A stretch of 64,000 nucleotides of DNA from Neurospora tetraspora (lineage: Eukaryota > Ascomycota > Sordariomycetes > Sordariales > Sordariaceae). Positions within the stretch are counted from its first letter, which is position 1. Each line of letters begins with the position of its first letter. The stretch lies in assembly GCF_033439725.1 (NCBI RefSeq), contig NW_026944385.1, forward strand, positions 4,249,001 to 4,313,000. The letters run 5' to 3'. Positions 22,746 through 36,500 of the stretch are shown here, piece by piece. Made by a program: the position numbers and the translations under genes. Below the pieces are notes generated by a model that was not told the origin of the DNA, made no database searches, and worked only from the letters and a program-made list of their open reading frames with translations.

Positions 22746-23969
22746 GCACACTTGATCAAAGGTACGTAGAAATAACAGCATATATATTACCCACTCAGAT
22801 GTCAAGTCCATCTACACAATCCCGGTTGTCCTTCGAATGAACTAACGCTTCTCCTAGTAACAAACCCAGCACGTCGTCAACCAGAATCCAGAACACCTCA
22901 TATGTTACGGGCGTCTCAGAACGCAAGAGTGGAAGCCTCAACACATACCCAGCAACTTCAGCATCGCATCATCTCCAGCATTGCTGGAATCTTTACTCAG
23001 ATATCCAGTGGGCGAGCTTGGAAGGTTTAAAGCACGGGAGAAAAGAGGCATATCACAATCATCACGTTCATGGCTTCATTCCCTTATCAGTTTGTGTTCT
23101 TACTTTTTTTTTCTTCCTTTTCTCCCCTTGGGTTTTCCCCCCACTCTCGTTTTGTACTGTCTCCGTGTTTTGGTTTTGCGCGTCTCATCTCACTCAAGGC
23201 GGTTGTCTCGTCTTTGCTAAAAATTGTCTTGCGAAGACCCCAGACCACCGTGTTTATCATCATTCATTGCTTGTTGGGATGACTCTCTCACTGAAGTTGG
23301 TTGGGTCAGAAAAGATGAAGGGCTGGTCGAAATCGGGATGGCTTTGTTGAATTAACAATTTCTGCGGAGGAGTGAAGGTCGGTGCCATGATCGCTGAAAA
23401 GATAACAGATAAGATGATGTTTTGTTGTTTTGGATTCTAGACGTGCTACGTGGTCGCGGCCGTGCTACTTGCAGCATCTTTTCTTATTCACGCCTGATCT
23501 TGTGCGTATTGCAACGTTTGCCAACTCGCCCATTCACTGTGTTTTTCCACCACCTCGGTATCTGGTATGGATTGCAGCCAATGGAATCCTTGATTCAGCA
23601 AAAGCCCACAGTCACGGTACATGAAGCTACTTGACAGCTAACACTAACTTCCGGCTGTAGCCGCATGGCTGCGTGCTTTCTGTTAGTCCAAGAGGTACCG
23701 AAAGGTCCCCACAAGCAAGCACGAATGTGACCAGTCAAAAGGAAAGAGGTGACCGAAGCACACAGTTCGAAAGGAAGGAGGTTACCTTCACTCTTGACCG
23801 CTCTGTGCAAGGGCAGTCTCGGAAGACTCTTTTTCGAGGAGGGGTAACTAGGTGACGAGAAATCCTATATACTGGGCCGCTGGCACGCGAAAACACCAAG
23901 CATCGACTTTGGCCAACCTCTGCAGTTCACTGACCAATCTTTCAACCCTTTCAATATCCATCCGCGACG
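22746..23969. other. Intergenic, no supported gene
   Basis: No frame with family resemblance. A T-rich stretch lies near 23100. The region serves as the 3' flank of the HET gene and the promoter of methyltransferase gene 1. Confidence 0.45.
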
Positions 23970-25740
23970 ATGAGTTCCTCTTTCAAAAAGGCACAATCGC
24001 CAGCACCCGAGGCAAAGTCACCAAAGGGAAAGGAGAAGTCGCCCACACCTGGTCCCGCGTCACCAGCGGGAAAGAAGTCGCCCACACCGGGTCCTGCGAA
24101 GTCGCCCACGCCTGCTCCCACGTCTCCAGTGGCCGATGAGTCTTCGGAGCCTGTTGGCCTTTTGTCCGGTGCCCATTGGGGCCAGCAGGTTCGTTTCATT
24201 TACATATGCATCCTCTTTTCGGTTTCCACCAGGCGTCTGTCATGCAGGAGCTCCTGGCGGTCTCGCACCTTCCCAGATCCTACGTGTTAGGCAGTGGCAG
24301 CATCTGCGTCTAACGGACGCATGCCCATTGTCCTGCATAAACACTTCGTCCGACGACTCTCTTCTCCTCTTCTCTTAGCGAGTGAGCTAGATTGATTGTC
24401 AACGAATGAGACATCCATGACCACAGCATTTCCATCTATCATTTTGAGAATGGCGGATGCTGACAAAAAGTCTTCTACACGTACAGGAGCTGGATGAGGA
24501 CAATGACTCGACCCTGGGAAGTGACGCCGAAAGTTCGACCGCCTCGATCACTTCCAGCATCTTGCACTACCGTGATGTCCTGGGACGAACCTACCACAGC
24601 GATTCTGTGACTGACACGGAGTATTGGTACGTCTGAACTGGAAAGCATTAGCAAGACGAGTGCTGTACCCGTTGATGTTGTGGAGCTGAACTAACCACTC
24701 GTCCATGTGCACCACTCAGGGGCCCTAATGATGCCAAGGCAAATGAGATGTTGGATATCTTCCACGCGACCCTGGTTAGGTTGTTCGATGGAAAGCTGTA
24801 TACGTCCCCGCTCAATGAGAAGGAGATCGAGAACGCTATTGATATCGGTACCGGCACTGGTAAGCTGATCAACCTGGACCGCCATCTCTCCCCTTTACTC
24901 AACTTTACTGACCATCTTTACGTGCAGGAGTCTGGGCCATGTAAGACTGACCTGTCAGATTCCTGGGTCGATCTTCGAGTGCTAACATCTTATTTTTTCA
25001 TATAACAGTGACTTTGCGGACGATCATCCCAATTGCAACGTAATTGGCACCGACATTTCCCCTATTCAACCTAGCTGGGTACCTCCAAACGCCCGCTTCT
25101 TGATCGATGACGCAACTAAGGAGTGGACCTATGAAGAAAATTACTTCGACTTCATTCATCTTCGCTTTATGACGGGCATCATCAAGGATTGGGATGCCCT
25201 GTATAAGGAGGCTTACCGGTGCTGCAAGCCGGGCGGTTGGATTGAACAACTTGACTGCGATGCTGGATGGTATTGCTTTGATGGAACGATGGCTAAGACT
25301 TCCGCCATGGCCCAGTGGGGTCCAATTTGGAAAGAGGTTGGGCGGAAGACCGGGCTCGAGTTCCACGTGGTTTCTTCAGACACGATGGAAAAGGGAATGG
25401 AGAACGCTGGGTTCACCAACATTACGTCCGAGGATTACTATGTAAGACTTTCCTTGTCCGTGAGCCCTTGAGACGAGCTGAAGCTGACCCCGAGATCTAG
25501 GTTCCCGGCACGCCCTGGTCTGATGACCCGAAGATGAAGCAGCTGGGTCTCTACCAGTCTGTGGCGCTGACACATGACATTGAGGGCTTCCTTGTCTATT
25601 TCATGCCCAACTATATGGGGTGGACCCCGAAGGAAGTCGCAAACTACGCCACTGCTCTTCGCCGAGAGTTCAGGGAAGCTAAGATTCATTCTAACATTAG
25701 GTGGCGCATGGTGAGGGCGCAAAAGCCGCTGGATGCTTAA
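23970..25740 (+). CDS. LaeA/UMTA-like SAM methyltransferase, paralog 1
   Basis: Six exons (23970-24188, 24487-24626, 24720-24859, 24928-24940, 25009-25441, 25501-25740) give 394 residues. Exon 1 codes for a disordered tail with [12 protein letters not shown] repeats. The class I methyltransferase fold starts with motif I, DIGTGTG at residues 161-167, followed by VWAIDFAD, the acidic-loop region [18 protein letters not shown], and [16 protein letters not shown]. The protein ends in QKPLDA, as do all four copies. Exon 4 is only 13 nt; it and exon 5 add up to the 446-nt exon of the other paralogs, which supports the model. The intron that the other copies have before the HH pair is absent here. 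The family includes LaeA-type regulators and UMTA-type enzymes; the substrate is unknown. Confidence 0.85.
24928..24940 (+). other. 13-nt microexon of methyltransferase paralog 1
   Basis: Preceded by TGCAG and followed by GTAAGA, these 13 bases supply the codons for VWA and parts of two neighbours, restoring GTGTGVWAIDFAD. Without them the conserved motif I region cannot be joined in frame. The equivalent bases lie inside a single exon in paralogs 2-4. Confidence 0.75.
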
Positions 25741-26117
25741 GGTGGATAACCGACGGGAGGCCATGCCAAACGCCGGTGGGTGTTGTGAATGTGAATATTT
25801 CAGCGGAGGATCGTACATGTATCGTGCCCATGCTTTTGGTTGTCAATGTGGCCAGTATCTTATGTAAATAGCGATTTGGATATGACTTATCATCATTTGT
25901 ATAATGTCGTTTTGGAAACTGTCGTTAAAGATCATGGATCCCCTTGCAATCCGTCTCCTCACCCGCTCCCTGATACTAGAGGTAATCTTCAGCCTTACCC
26001 GGCCACGCTAATGACAAAAAAGTTGGAAGCATTTGTCAATTTGGTGGGCCATATCTAGCCAGTAAGACGAGGGTTCTGTAAGAGGACTAGCCTCCCAGCC
26101 ACCTCAACAGCGCTGCA
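25741..26117. other. 3' flank of methyltransferase paralog 1
   Basis: No gene. It contains CTTCAGCCTTACC near 25989, a word also found in the flanks of paralog 2 (about 39960) and, inverted, near 40570. These may be remnants of duplicated flanking DNA. Composition turns AT-rich at about 26118, where the retroelement block starts. Confidence 0.45.
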
Positions 26118-26237
26118 GACCTCCCTAATACTCTAGGATCCCCCAACCTATATATATAGTCTTTCTACTCTATAAACTCGATCAATACAGCGATTAACCT
26201 ATATTCTCTACATTTATATAACCGTACAATTTGATAA
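26118..26237 (+). repeat. Left copy of the terminal (LTR-like) repeat
   Basis: It aligns without gaps to 37181-37300, and the differences are mainly C-to-T or G-to-A here. It begins GACCTCCCTAATACTCTA, contains AATACAGCGATTAACCTA, and ends in ACCGTACAATTTGATAA. Sequence upstream does not match the right copy, so this is either a short LTR or a truncated one. It is more heavily RIP-mutated than the right copy. Confidence 0.65.
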
Positions 26238-29200
26238 TTAATAGTCTAATTTCGCAATCCCTATGCTATACGAGTATATTTAGAAGCACGAGATTTATTT
26301 ATATAACCCTATATACAACCGAAACTATATCCCTATCTAAGGAATCCACTTCTAAATTTAACCGACCTTACTTCAATACTCTTTCAAAATTCTATAAATA
26401 GAGTAATAAATTCCTAAAGTACGTTAAAAGTTTAGACTTCACTAATTATCTATAAAGCTTCGAATTAGCCATTATTAAACCTTAAGAACCACGTTATTCC
26501 AATTACGCCCTTAAGGCCGCAACTACCTACTGTATCGAAAGAATTCGAAAATCCTTCTAACGTTTTGAGGCTAGGCTCTTAATTTACCGTACCCCGGTAG
26601 CCTTTAACGCTACTTTTATAGCTACTAACAAAGACCTTAATAATAACGCTGAAGTTACCTGTAACGGGGACAGCACGGTTAATATAGGTATTGATCATAT
26701 AGTTTAATTAAGGTTCTATAAAGAAGGAAAGTTTTGTTTGAGAGGCGGTTCTACTAGAGATGCGAGGTTTTAATAGGGGTTATATAGATATAGCTACGGC
26801 GCCTTATAATAGTTTTAGTCGATAATTAGAGCGCTATAGCCCGGGTCTTAACCCTATAATATTACCCCCCTCCTCCCTCCTCCTACCCCTCTACGCATTC
26901 GCTCCTTCTATTTCAATTAATGAAGGTAATAGGTAGTAGGTAGTAGCGTACGTATATACGTACCTCTAAAATTATATATAAAAACCCTTCCCCCGATGTT
27001 TTCTCTCTCTCTTTTTCCTTTCCTCTTTTTTCTCTAACCGTCGCTTAAATTACTAAGGTAAATATTATTATCCCTTAATTAATATTTCGCTTACCCTTCT
27101 TAGTTAAAGTAAATATTTTATTTAATTTCGTCCTAACCGTCTCTATCCTTATTTTAGTTATTTAAGAGCGAAGTTTCGTTTTCGCCGCTATTATACAATT
27201 CCTAATCCCCCTTTTAAAAGGCCGCCGCCCGTTACGGGTATATTAAAAACCTCGTTACTACTCCTAAAAAGTTTAAATTTATTAAATTTAAATACTTATT
27301 AATAAGTTTTCCCTATTATTCCTACCCTAAAAAATTATTATTAATTTTATTTATTCTTTAAGCGGATTATAACCTCTCCGAAGTCCTATATATTTTGTAT
27401 TTAAATATCCTACGCAAATATTATATTAAATTTAGAAATTAGCCGTATATAATTTATTATAATAATAATAAACGGTATAATTAAGTTTCGTCTTTAATTT
27501 GAAAGTTCGCTATAATTTAGAAAACGGCGATTTCTAATAAAAAAAAGATAAAGGCTTTCGAATACATTTATAAAATTATAATTATTTAACGTTGCGTTAC
27601 TAAATTATATAAAAATAGTACTATTTTTTTATAAATTTCTTTTCTTTTATTTATTTTAATAAAACTAAATTTCAATTAATTAAAACTTTTGAATAGGAAT
27701 ATAATTACTTTTTTTCAACCTTTAGTAACGCTATTACTATTCCCTCAATTTTTACTATTCCCGCTACCCTGGTTATTCCTCTGATCCCTACCTTCCTCTT
27801 TAGGGAATTTATTATAATAGAATTGGTAGCCTGCTTCGAATCGTTCGAAAAGTAATTGGAAGTTATAGAAATTAGGAATAATTAGAAACGTAAAATATTA
27901 AAGAAAATTTAAAAAAATTTAAAATCAATATTTATTACCTTCTTTTTTCCTTTCTTTATTACCGTTTTTATTATTTTATATATTTTATCTTAAAATATTT
28001 AATTAATTTATTATTAATATCGGTTAAATTATGTTTTATTTCGAAATAGTTTAAGGCTATTATATTAGCGAATTCTTTTAGCGGTTCCTAAAATTATTAT
28101 ACTTAGCTAATTTAATTAATTAAGATTATTCTACGATTTCGTTTAGTTATATAATAGAGGATTTTATTTACGAAATATTCTTTTTCCTTATTTATTATAA
28201 TAGTTAGCAGTTAAAAGTTAGTAGTAATTTAGTCCAATAGAAGGTTATTACAAGCCTTCTTAAATAAATTTATATAAAATTTATTAAAGACCCTTAAAGA
28301 GAAATTAGAAATTTTTATTACGAAAGGGCTAAGAATTTTAAATATTATATATTTCGCGTAAACTTAATCAAACTTTTTTTTAGTGCGTACTATAATAAAA
28401 TTTTTGAATTTTAATTAAACTTTATCTCCTACTTTAAAGATTTTAATTAATTACTTCTTATAATTAATAAAACGTTCCTACTCTTATATAGAGATTACTA
28501 TAATTATTTAATATAAATTTGTAATTTGTTATAGTATTACAACGAAGTTTTTAATTCTTACTTACGGGTTCTTAAGATTTATTTCTATTAGGGGAATTAT
28601 TAGGGCTTTTAGGGATTGTAGATAATAATTATAAGTAATAAAGAATAGAAATATATTAATAGAAGTATTAATTCGGTTATTAATTACTAATTATATTATT
28701 AAGTATTAACGATCCTAATTATTTTAGGCGTAATTGACGAAAACTTTTAAGAAGGTTTATATTTTTTAATTCATTCTTTCGGGGCTACTATCGGTTTAGA
28801 GGTAAAAAGCGGTACTTAAGAGTTAATCAATACTAGTAAGTTATAGAAATACTTTTAAAATCGGCTAATCCAATTAGTACCTTTATTACTAATAATAGAT
28901 TATAGCTATTTATAATATTATACGAAGTATTTAAGGAAAGCTTTTATTATTATTTCTATTTTTATAGAGGGTATTAGCTCTAAAACTTTTAATTTACTAA
29001 ACCTGTTTTTAATAATAAGGAAGTTAATATAGTTTCTTATAGGAAGGAGATTAGTAATGAAATTAATTTGGATATTTTAAAAAAATTAATTTGGGATAGG
29101 AAGAGGTTTTAATAATCTTCTTTTCTAATCTTTTTAGTATTTTACTTTATTATAAATATTGTAATTAATTAAGAACCGACGGATATAAGTGCCTATTAGT

Positions 29201-30259
29201 AGTTAATAGAAGTTTCTATTTATAATATAAATAGTACTTTCTCTTCTAGGGTATTTAAGAGTTTTCGAATTATATATTTCTTAAATAATACGGGTATGGA
29301 AAATATTCCTTTTAGCGTTTTTTAGGGATATGTATAAAGCTATAACTTTAATAATAGTAGAGGTTTTTAAAATTTAGATACGGTTTCTATAGTATAATTT
29401 ATTGAATCCGTTAATAGTATATTCGCCGAATTAAACCTTTAGGCCTTATACAGAAGCTGGGAAGGTCCTATTTTTATTAATAATGGTTTAGCGGATAATT
29501 TACTAAATTTCGTCTTCTTAGGAGACTTTTTCGAAAAGTTATTACAAATTTGGATTTTTAAATACTTTTACGCCCTCCTTTACTATAATAGAAGAAGCGA
29601 CTATACGAATATAATTTTTAAGAGTAGATTAGGGAATTAATTATATTTTTTTTAGCTTCTACATCCTTTTTACTAGGGCGGTTTTAGTCCTAATAAGATA
29701 GAATATTAAGAATTATAACGAATTTCCCCGGGTGGTAAAGGATTTCAAAATTAAATTGTACAAGAAATTCAGCCTATTATATTTACTATTTAGAAAGCTT
29801 TTACCTTTTTATAAAGTATTTGAGATTGCAATAATTAATAACGATGATAGATTTCTTATAGCTCTTAAATTCCGTAGATTATTCTTTTATATATTTAATA
29901 ATTATAAGTATTTTTTTATTGTAGATAGGGTAGTTGCGTTTAGTAGGGGTCAACCTTTAGAAGTAATAAGTAACTACTATTTTTCATTTATTATTCTTTT
30001 GGGTAAAAATATTATTGAAACTATACTTGTTGTAATTTACTTTTAAAAAAGTAGGTAAATTAGGATTTTATTAAGTGAGGATAGAGGTTTTAATAAATAA
30101 TTTCTTTAATTTTTTGAATGTTATATTATATTATTCAGTTTATTTAAAGGGGACCCGCTTACTTGTAAGGGCTATTAGTAATCCTATAACCGAAGAAAAG
30201 TCTTTAATAAATATCTAGTAATAGTTAGTAAATTTAAGGAAATTTTATACCCCTGTTCA

Positions 30260-30880
30260 AAATATAGGTACCTTTTATTCGATAATTATTTTAATTTTCT
30301 CCGGGTTCGTTTGAATATTAATATTTGTAATAATAATAAAATTTAAATATTTAATACTCTTTATTACGAATTCGTATTTTTTAGGATTTAAGTAGAGTTT
30401 AGCGATGGTTATATATTTAACGATTTTGTATACTTTGGTTAAATAATTTATTTTAGAGTTTAACACGAAAATTAGTATATTACTTATATATATTAAGGTA
30501 AAGTTATTAAAGTAATTACTTAGAATATTATTAATATATTATTAAAACGTCGTTGGTATTCCTAATAGTCCGAAAGGTATGATTAATTATTTAAATAATT
30601 TATATCGAATTTGAAATATTATTTTCCTTTCCTTTCCTTCGGTTATACGGATTTTATAAAATATTTGTACGATATTTATTTTAGTAAGCTATTTCGTTTT
30701 AGTAATAATTTTGAATACTTTTTTTTAAATTACGGGTAATAGGTATTAGTTTATTTTAGTAATAGTATTAAAAATTCTATAATTGTAGTAAAACCGAAGA
30801 TTTCTTCCTAGTTTTTTGATAAAGAGAATTGGCGTAACGGTAGTTAAGTTATTAGTACGGATGAAATTTTTATTAAAAAG
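30260..30880 (-). pseudogene. Ty3/gypsy reverse transcriptase fragment (minus strand)
   Basis: On the minus strand the order is: TPILFIKK (finger region, near 30830); IPFGLLGIPTTF, the conserved gypsy PFGL...APATF block, near 30570-30540; YISNILIF in place of the catalytic Y-x-D-D box near 30490-30466; and LYLNPKKYEFVIKSIKYLNFII at about 30420-30350. Stops interrupt the frame and the catalytic aspartates are lost, so the enzyme is dead. The gag side of this element would lie at higher coordinates (to about 32900); it is too decayed to read. Confidence 0.75.
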
Positions 30881-33239
30881 ATTTTTAAGAGTTTTTTAGT
30901 ATTAAGCAATTTTTTTATAATATACTATAAAGGTAATTATAAAAGAAAGGCGATTCTTTACTATTTTTGTTTTTTTTTGAATTCGATTTTATAGTCGATA
31001 CTTAAGCGGTTAGGATTAATTTTATTAGCTTCCTTTTACTTTTAAACGAATAAGTAATTATATATTTTTATAGGGATAATCTTTTATAATTTTTTATTTA
31101 TTATATTAATTTTAAATTTAAAGGCCTTTTTAATATTTTATAAGTTTATTATAAATATTATTAATTTTATAATTGGCTAGCCGTTTTTTTTTCTAATTCT
31201 ATTTACTATAACTCCGAATGTGGTTATTAAATAGTATATTACTTTTTTAAATTCCTTAGCTTTTAGGGAAAAGTTCTTCGGAGAATATTTTAAATGCAAG
31301 ATTTAATAACCGGTTGCTCCGTATCAGAATCTATATTTATCAGGGATAGAATAGGCCTTTATAATAATTAATTATAATTGTTTTTTAAAATAATAGGGAA
31401 TTTTAACTTGGGGAATACGTAAATATAAACGATAGATTTATATTTAAAAATATTTACTTTAAAATAAATAATTTTTTTAATTTCCGCCCTTTCTATTTTT
31501 ATTAAGGCTCTTCGTATTTATTTTTTAAGTATGGGTATAACGGGAATTTTTAGCTTTTTAATAATATTTTTACTAATTACAGTATTGTATTAGTCATTTT
31601 TATTAATAAGGGTATAGAAACAATTTTTATTATTAATAGCAATAGGTATTTTAATAATATTTATTTTTATAGGTCTTAGTAAACTTCTAATTCCTATTTT
31701 TTTATTTAATATTTTAGAATATTCTTTTATTCGATTTTATAAGAGAATTATTCTTTTCCTAACTTTTTAGAGGAAAAATATTTATTATTATTTTTTAATA
31801 TAATTTCTATTTTAAGTTTAATTTTAATAGATTTAATATTTATAGGGGACGTTATACGAGTTAATATATATAATTACCGATGATATACTTATTAATTCTA
31901 TAATAGGAATAGAAATTTAAAGTACGGCGTTTATTTCTTTTATTTTAGGAGATCTATTTAGTTCGTTTAATATCCTTATTATTAGGGTTGTTTTTCATTT
32001 TAATATAACTTATTATAATATTATTATTTATATTTTTAAGGTATTTAAGGGTAGGGGTAAAGTCGCGTTAGGAAAGGGAGTTCTAGCGACGATTATTATA
32101 TTTTTTACTACTACCTCCAATATTACAGAAGGCTTTACTAGCTTTAAACCTTTACATAATATTTTTTAATTATTTAATATAGAAGTTGTAGGTTTCGGGT
32201 ATATAGATTATAATTAATTGGTTATAGAGAACGTTAAATATAGAAGTTTTTAATTAAGTTAATTTGGAATTATTTTCATAAATAAAATTTCTAATTTTTA
32301 TAAGGTTTTCTTCGAATATAGGGAATTAATCCGATAAGCATTAGTTCTCTTTCTATTATATAATATATAAGCAGGTTAAAGCTAATTCTTTTTTTATTCT
32401 TATTATTAAAAATTAATTCGAAGTAATTAAAGAAATTTTTAGGTTTATAAATATTACTAATACTACTATAACGTTAAAAAACTTTTATTTTAATTATTTT
32501 ATTAGCTGGGAGGGCATTTAATAGTATTAATTAATCTAATTTATTATTAGTAATAATTCCCGCCAACCTTTTTTTTTTATAAAAAGCATAGTCGGATAAT
32601 ATAGAGATTAAATATAGAAGGGGTTCCATCCTATTTCGGTTAGTAGATATTTTTACGTTTAAAATTACAATAGGGAATAGTTTTTTATATAGTACTAATT
32701 GCAGTATTTGGGGTAGTAGTAGGTATTACGGTAATTATATTAATATTGAAGGGGTTTTATTAATTTTAAATAGTAAACTATATATTAAATATTATTTTTA
32801 TTATTTAAACGAATACGTTATTAATAAATAATGTTCTAACGAAGTCTTTAAATTTTAAAGAAAGAAATAATAAATATATTATCGGTAAAAGGGTAGGAAT
32901 AAAATTGATAAAAGTAAACCTATTAACGGATCTACTAAGGGAAAAAATAGCGAAGGCGATTATAATTAATAAGGGTACGAAATATAAAATACTATGAAGG
33001 AGGCGCTTCTATAAATAAATTAACGTTTACGCTGATAAGGGCTCTAAAATTAAGATCCGCGCTACTAAAATCGCTAACGAAATATATTTATCCAATAAAA
33101 AGAATACAAATTTCGAATATTACGAAGAAACTATTAAACTTATTAAAATTATTAAAAAGGACGTTACTAAATTCTACAAAAAAGTCGACAAACCTCCTAA
33201 AACCGATAACCAAATAAAGGAAAAATTCCCCAACTAACA

Positions 33240-36200
33240 TTAAAAATATATTAAAATATTTAAACTAAAAAAGGCTATAATTATACCCCCTTACCGTATA
33301 TATAATTTAAAAATCGAACTAAAGCCGGGAAAATAACCGCTGTACTTTCAATCCTGCCTATTCAACCCCAACAAACTAAACGTTATTAAAAAATGGATTA
33401 ATAATAACTTTAAGAGCAATTTCATCCAACCCTCCTAATTAGAGACCGCCTCCCCTATTCTCCTAATAAAGAAACCTGGCGGAAGAATACATATTTATAT
33501 TATTTATTAGGGTATTAATGATATTACTTATAAAAATAAATACCCCCTCCCGCTTATTAAAAAAACTTTAAACGCTATTTATATAATAACAATCTTTACT
33601 AAATTGGATATTATTACTATTTTTAATCGTATCCGTATTATAGAGGGGTACGAATAATTAACGGTATTCATTACGCGCTTTAAGCTATTTAAATCCTTAA
33701 TATATCCTTTTAAACTCTAAAGTACCCCCGGTATTTTTTAGAACTATATAAATAATATTTTATACAATATTCTTAATATATATATAATAATATATTTAAA
33801 TAATATTTTAATCTTTTCTAATAACGAAATAAAATACGGAAAGTATATTAATAATATATTCGAATAATTAACTAAAGCTAACCCATAAATAAATATCAAT
33901 AAGTACGAATTCTATACTAAGAAGATTAAATACCTTAAATTAATTATTATACCGGGAAACATCGAAATAAATCTAGAAAAATCAAGGCTATTACAAACTA
34001 ATAACCCCCTACCTCTAAGAAATTCTTATAAAGTTTTCTAAGCTTTACTAACTTTTACTATCGTTTTATTAAAGGATTTTTATTAATAGTAATACCGCTC
34101 TACGACTTTACAAAAAAGAATATAAAATAGGACTAGACTCCAACTTAATAAACCGCTTTCCAAACCTTAAAAATAACCTTCAATAATAGACTTACTTTAT
34201 ATATATATAATTAATTAAAAAAAACAATCGTTAAAACCGACGCCTCTAATTAACCTTCTAGTAATACCCTATTATAATACAACAATAATAAAATCCTATA
34301 CCCGGTAACTTATTTCTCGTTATAGCATACCGTCTAGGAATATAATTATAATATCTATAATAAAAAATTACTAGCTATTATTAAAGTATTAGAAGAATAG
34401 AGGCTAAAATTCGAAGGCGCGTAATAATTTTTTAATATTCTAACGGACTATAAAAATTTAAAGACTTTTACTACAAATAAATAATTAACCCTACGCTATA
34501 TATAATAGTTATAATTCCTATTCCGTTTCGACTTTCTAATCTACTATACCTCCAATTCGAAGAATCTACGCCCTAACGCTTTAAGTAGGAAGCCGGAGGA
34601 CGTCCCGCTAAATATAAATAACTATTACTTAAAGGTTAAGAACCGTAACTTTATCGACCCCGCCCACTTCAAAGAAAATTATTTAAAAACCCTATCCAAT
34701 ATTATTATCGATATAGAAATAAATAAAAAAGTATTCCTATTAGCGCTAAATATCCTAAAGGAGCTAAACAAATCTATACACAAAATTATTAATAATAATT
34801 ATATTAAGTCCAAATTAATATAAGAGGCGGTAATTTATTTTTAAAACCCTAACCAGTCCGAATAGCGCTCCTATATTAGAAAGAAACTACGAGTAGTATT
34901 TAAAAAGTACTTAATAATAAGAGGTAAGGCTTACTATAAAAATTAAATATTTATTAACCTCAACAATACTACTACCTACCTATAATTTGTTTATTACACT
35001 TACTCTTCGCTAATAGCAGAGCACCCTAATAAAAATAAGACCTAAGTATAAATAAATAAATATTAATATTAATTAAATATAATAGAGGCCATTAAAGCTT
35101 ATTATAAAGAATACCTCGCTTACTCGAAGATAAAGGTATTATAATAAATTAAAATTAATTATTTAAAATTAATACTAGCCGCCTTCATACCCTAGTATAA
35201 TATTAATATCGACTATATTTTACCCCTCTTAAAGAGTCTTTATTTAAGCTAGAAATTTAAATATATCACTATTATAGTAAATTACCTTACTGAAATACAA
35301 TATTATATCACTATAGAAACTATAGAAGTAAAGGAATTTACCAATTATTTTATCGACTAAATATATACCCTCTATAACTTTTCCGATACTATGGTATCGG
35401 ATGAAAATTCCTAATTTATATTAATATTCTAAGCTACAATCTATAAAAAATTGGCCATTAAGAGACTATTAAACTCCGCTTTCTACCCCTAAACGAATAC
35501 TTAAATAGAACGTATTAACGTATAAATAAAATAATACTTATAAATATTTATAAATTAGGTATAAACGGATTAAGTTCGCTAACTCCCCTTAACGGAGTTT
35601 ACGGGCAATAATATAATACTAAAAATTATAAGAGTAACTCCGTTCTTTATTAATTATAGTTTCTACCTTCGGATAAGTATTAAACTATTTTTAATTATAA
35701 CGTTACAATTATTTCTAATTCAAGAAAAGGAATACTTCAAAATTAACGAATTATTAGCCCGCTTCGAGGCTATTTAGGATTACGTTCGAATTTCGATTAA
35801 AAAAGTATAAAATTACTATAAGTCCAACGCTAATAAAAAATATTCGAATGTACTTAAATACTAAGCTAAGGACTTAATTATATTGAATATAATTAACTTC
35901 GCTAACGGCTGCCCTTATAATAAATTATATTTTCAGTAAAAAAGCCCTTTTAAAATCGATTAAACTAAATCGTATAATATTAAATTAGTACTACCTATTA
36001 ATATAAAATATTTACTAGTATTCTACGTATTAATAATTAAACTTTTTAAAAAAGGTTTACCTAGCCAAACCGATATCCAAAAGAATGTAAGGGCTAACGA
36101 AGGTAAAGTAATAATGAGAATTAATAATTATAAAGAAGTCGCTGAATAAGAATTCGATGAATTTTAAATATATTAATAGAAGGGAGATAATTACTATTAA

Positions 36201-36250
36201 TTCTATATAATTATATAAACTTATTATAACCCAATCGAAGAATTAATAAT
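33240..36250 (+). pseudogene. Ty3/gypsy pol polyprotein, RIP-inactivated (plus strand)
   Basis: In order on the plus strand: a reverse transcriptase with ILLIKKPGGRIHIYI (about 33450), KLDIITIFNRIRI (about 33600) and YLNNILIFSNN (about 33795), where NN replaces the catalytic DD; RNase H with VKTDASN (about 34230) and the DALSRKPED-like end near 34590; an integrase core (TIIVNYLTEIQYYITIETIE, about 35265, and DTMVSDENS, about 35390); and a tail with GLPSQTDIQKNVRANEGKV (about 36060) that resembles the linker before a gypsy chromodomain. Many internal stops and G-to-A changes show RIP. The element is dead. Confidence 0.8.
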
Positions 36251-36384
36251 TAATATAATTAACGCGGGGAAGCTATTAAGACCTTCTATAATAATTACCC
36301 TAACGCGCTAATCTTACCTAAAATTAAATAATAATTAAAAATTAAGGCTATACTATAAGCGAGGGCGCCGCCCGCCCTAACGCC

Positions 36385-36500
36385 CTATTTATTAATAATA
36401 ACCGCGCCGCCCGCTCTAATACCCCCGCCTACTCTAATACCCCCGCCCGTTCTAGTACCCCGCCCGTCGATAATAACTGTATTGCCCGCTCTAATACTAA
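36385..36500. repeat. GC-rich 18-bp tandem repeat inside the AT block
   Basis: About four imperfect 18-bp units of the form CCCGCC-[CT]-CTCTAATACC run through an otherwise AT-rich region. The local C/G islands lack CA dinucleotides, so they could be what RIP leaves of a Pro/Ala-rich coding repeat. The function is unknown. Confidence 0.5.

Noticed and set aside
29732-30046. 104-codon plus-strand frame inside the AT block
   Set aside because: Composition is that of RIP-mutated DNA and the recognisable pol sequence here is on the other strand.
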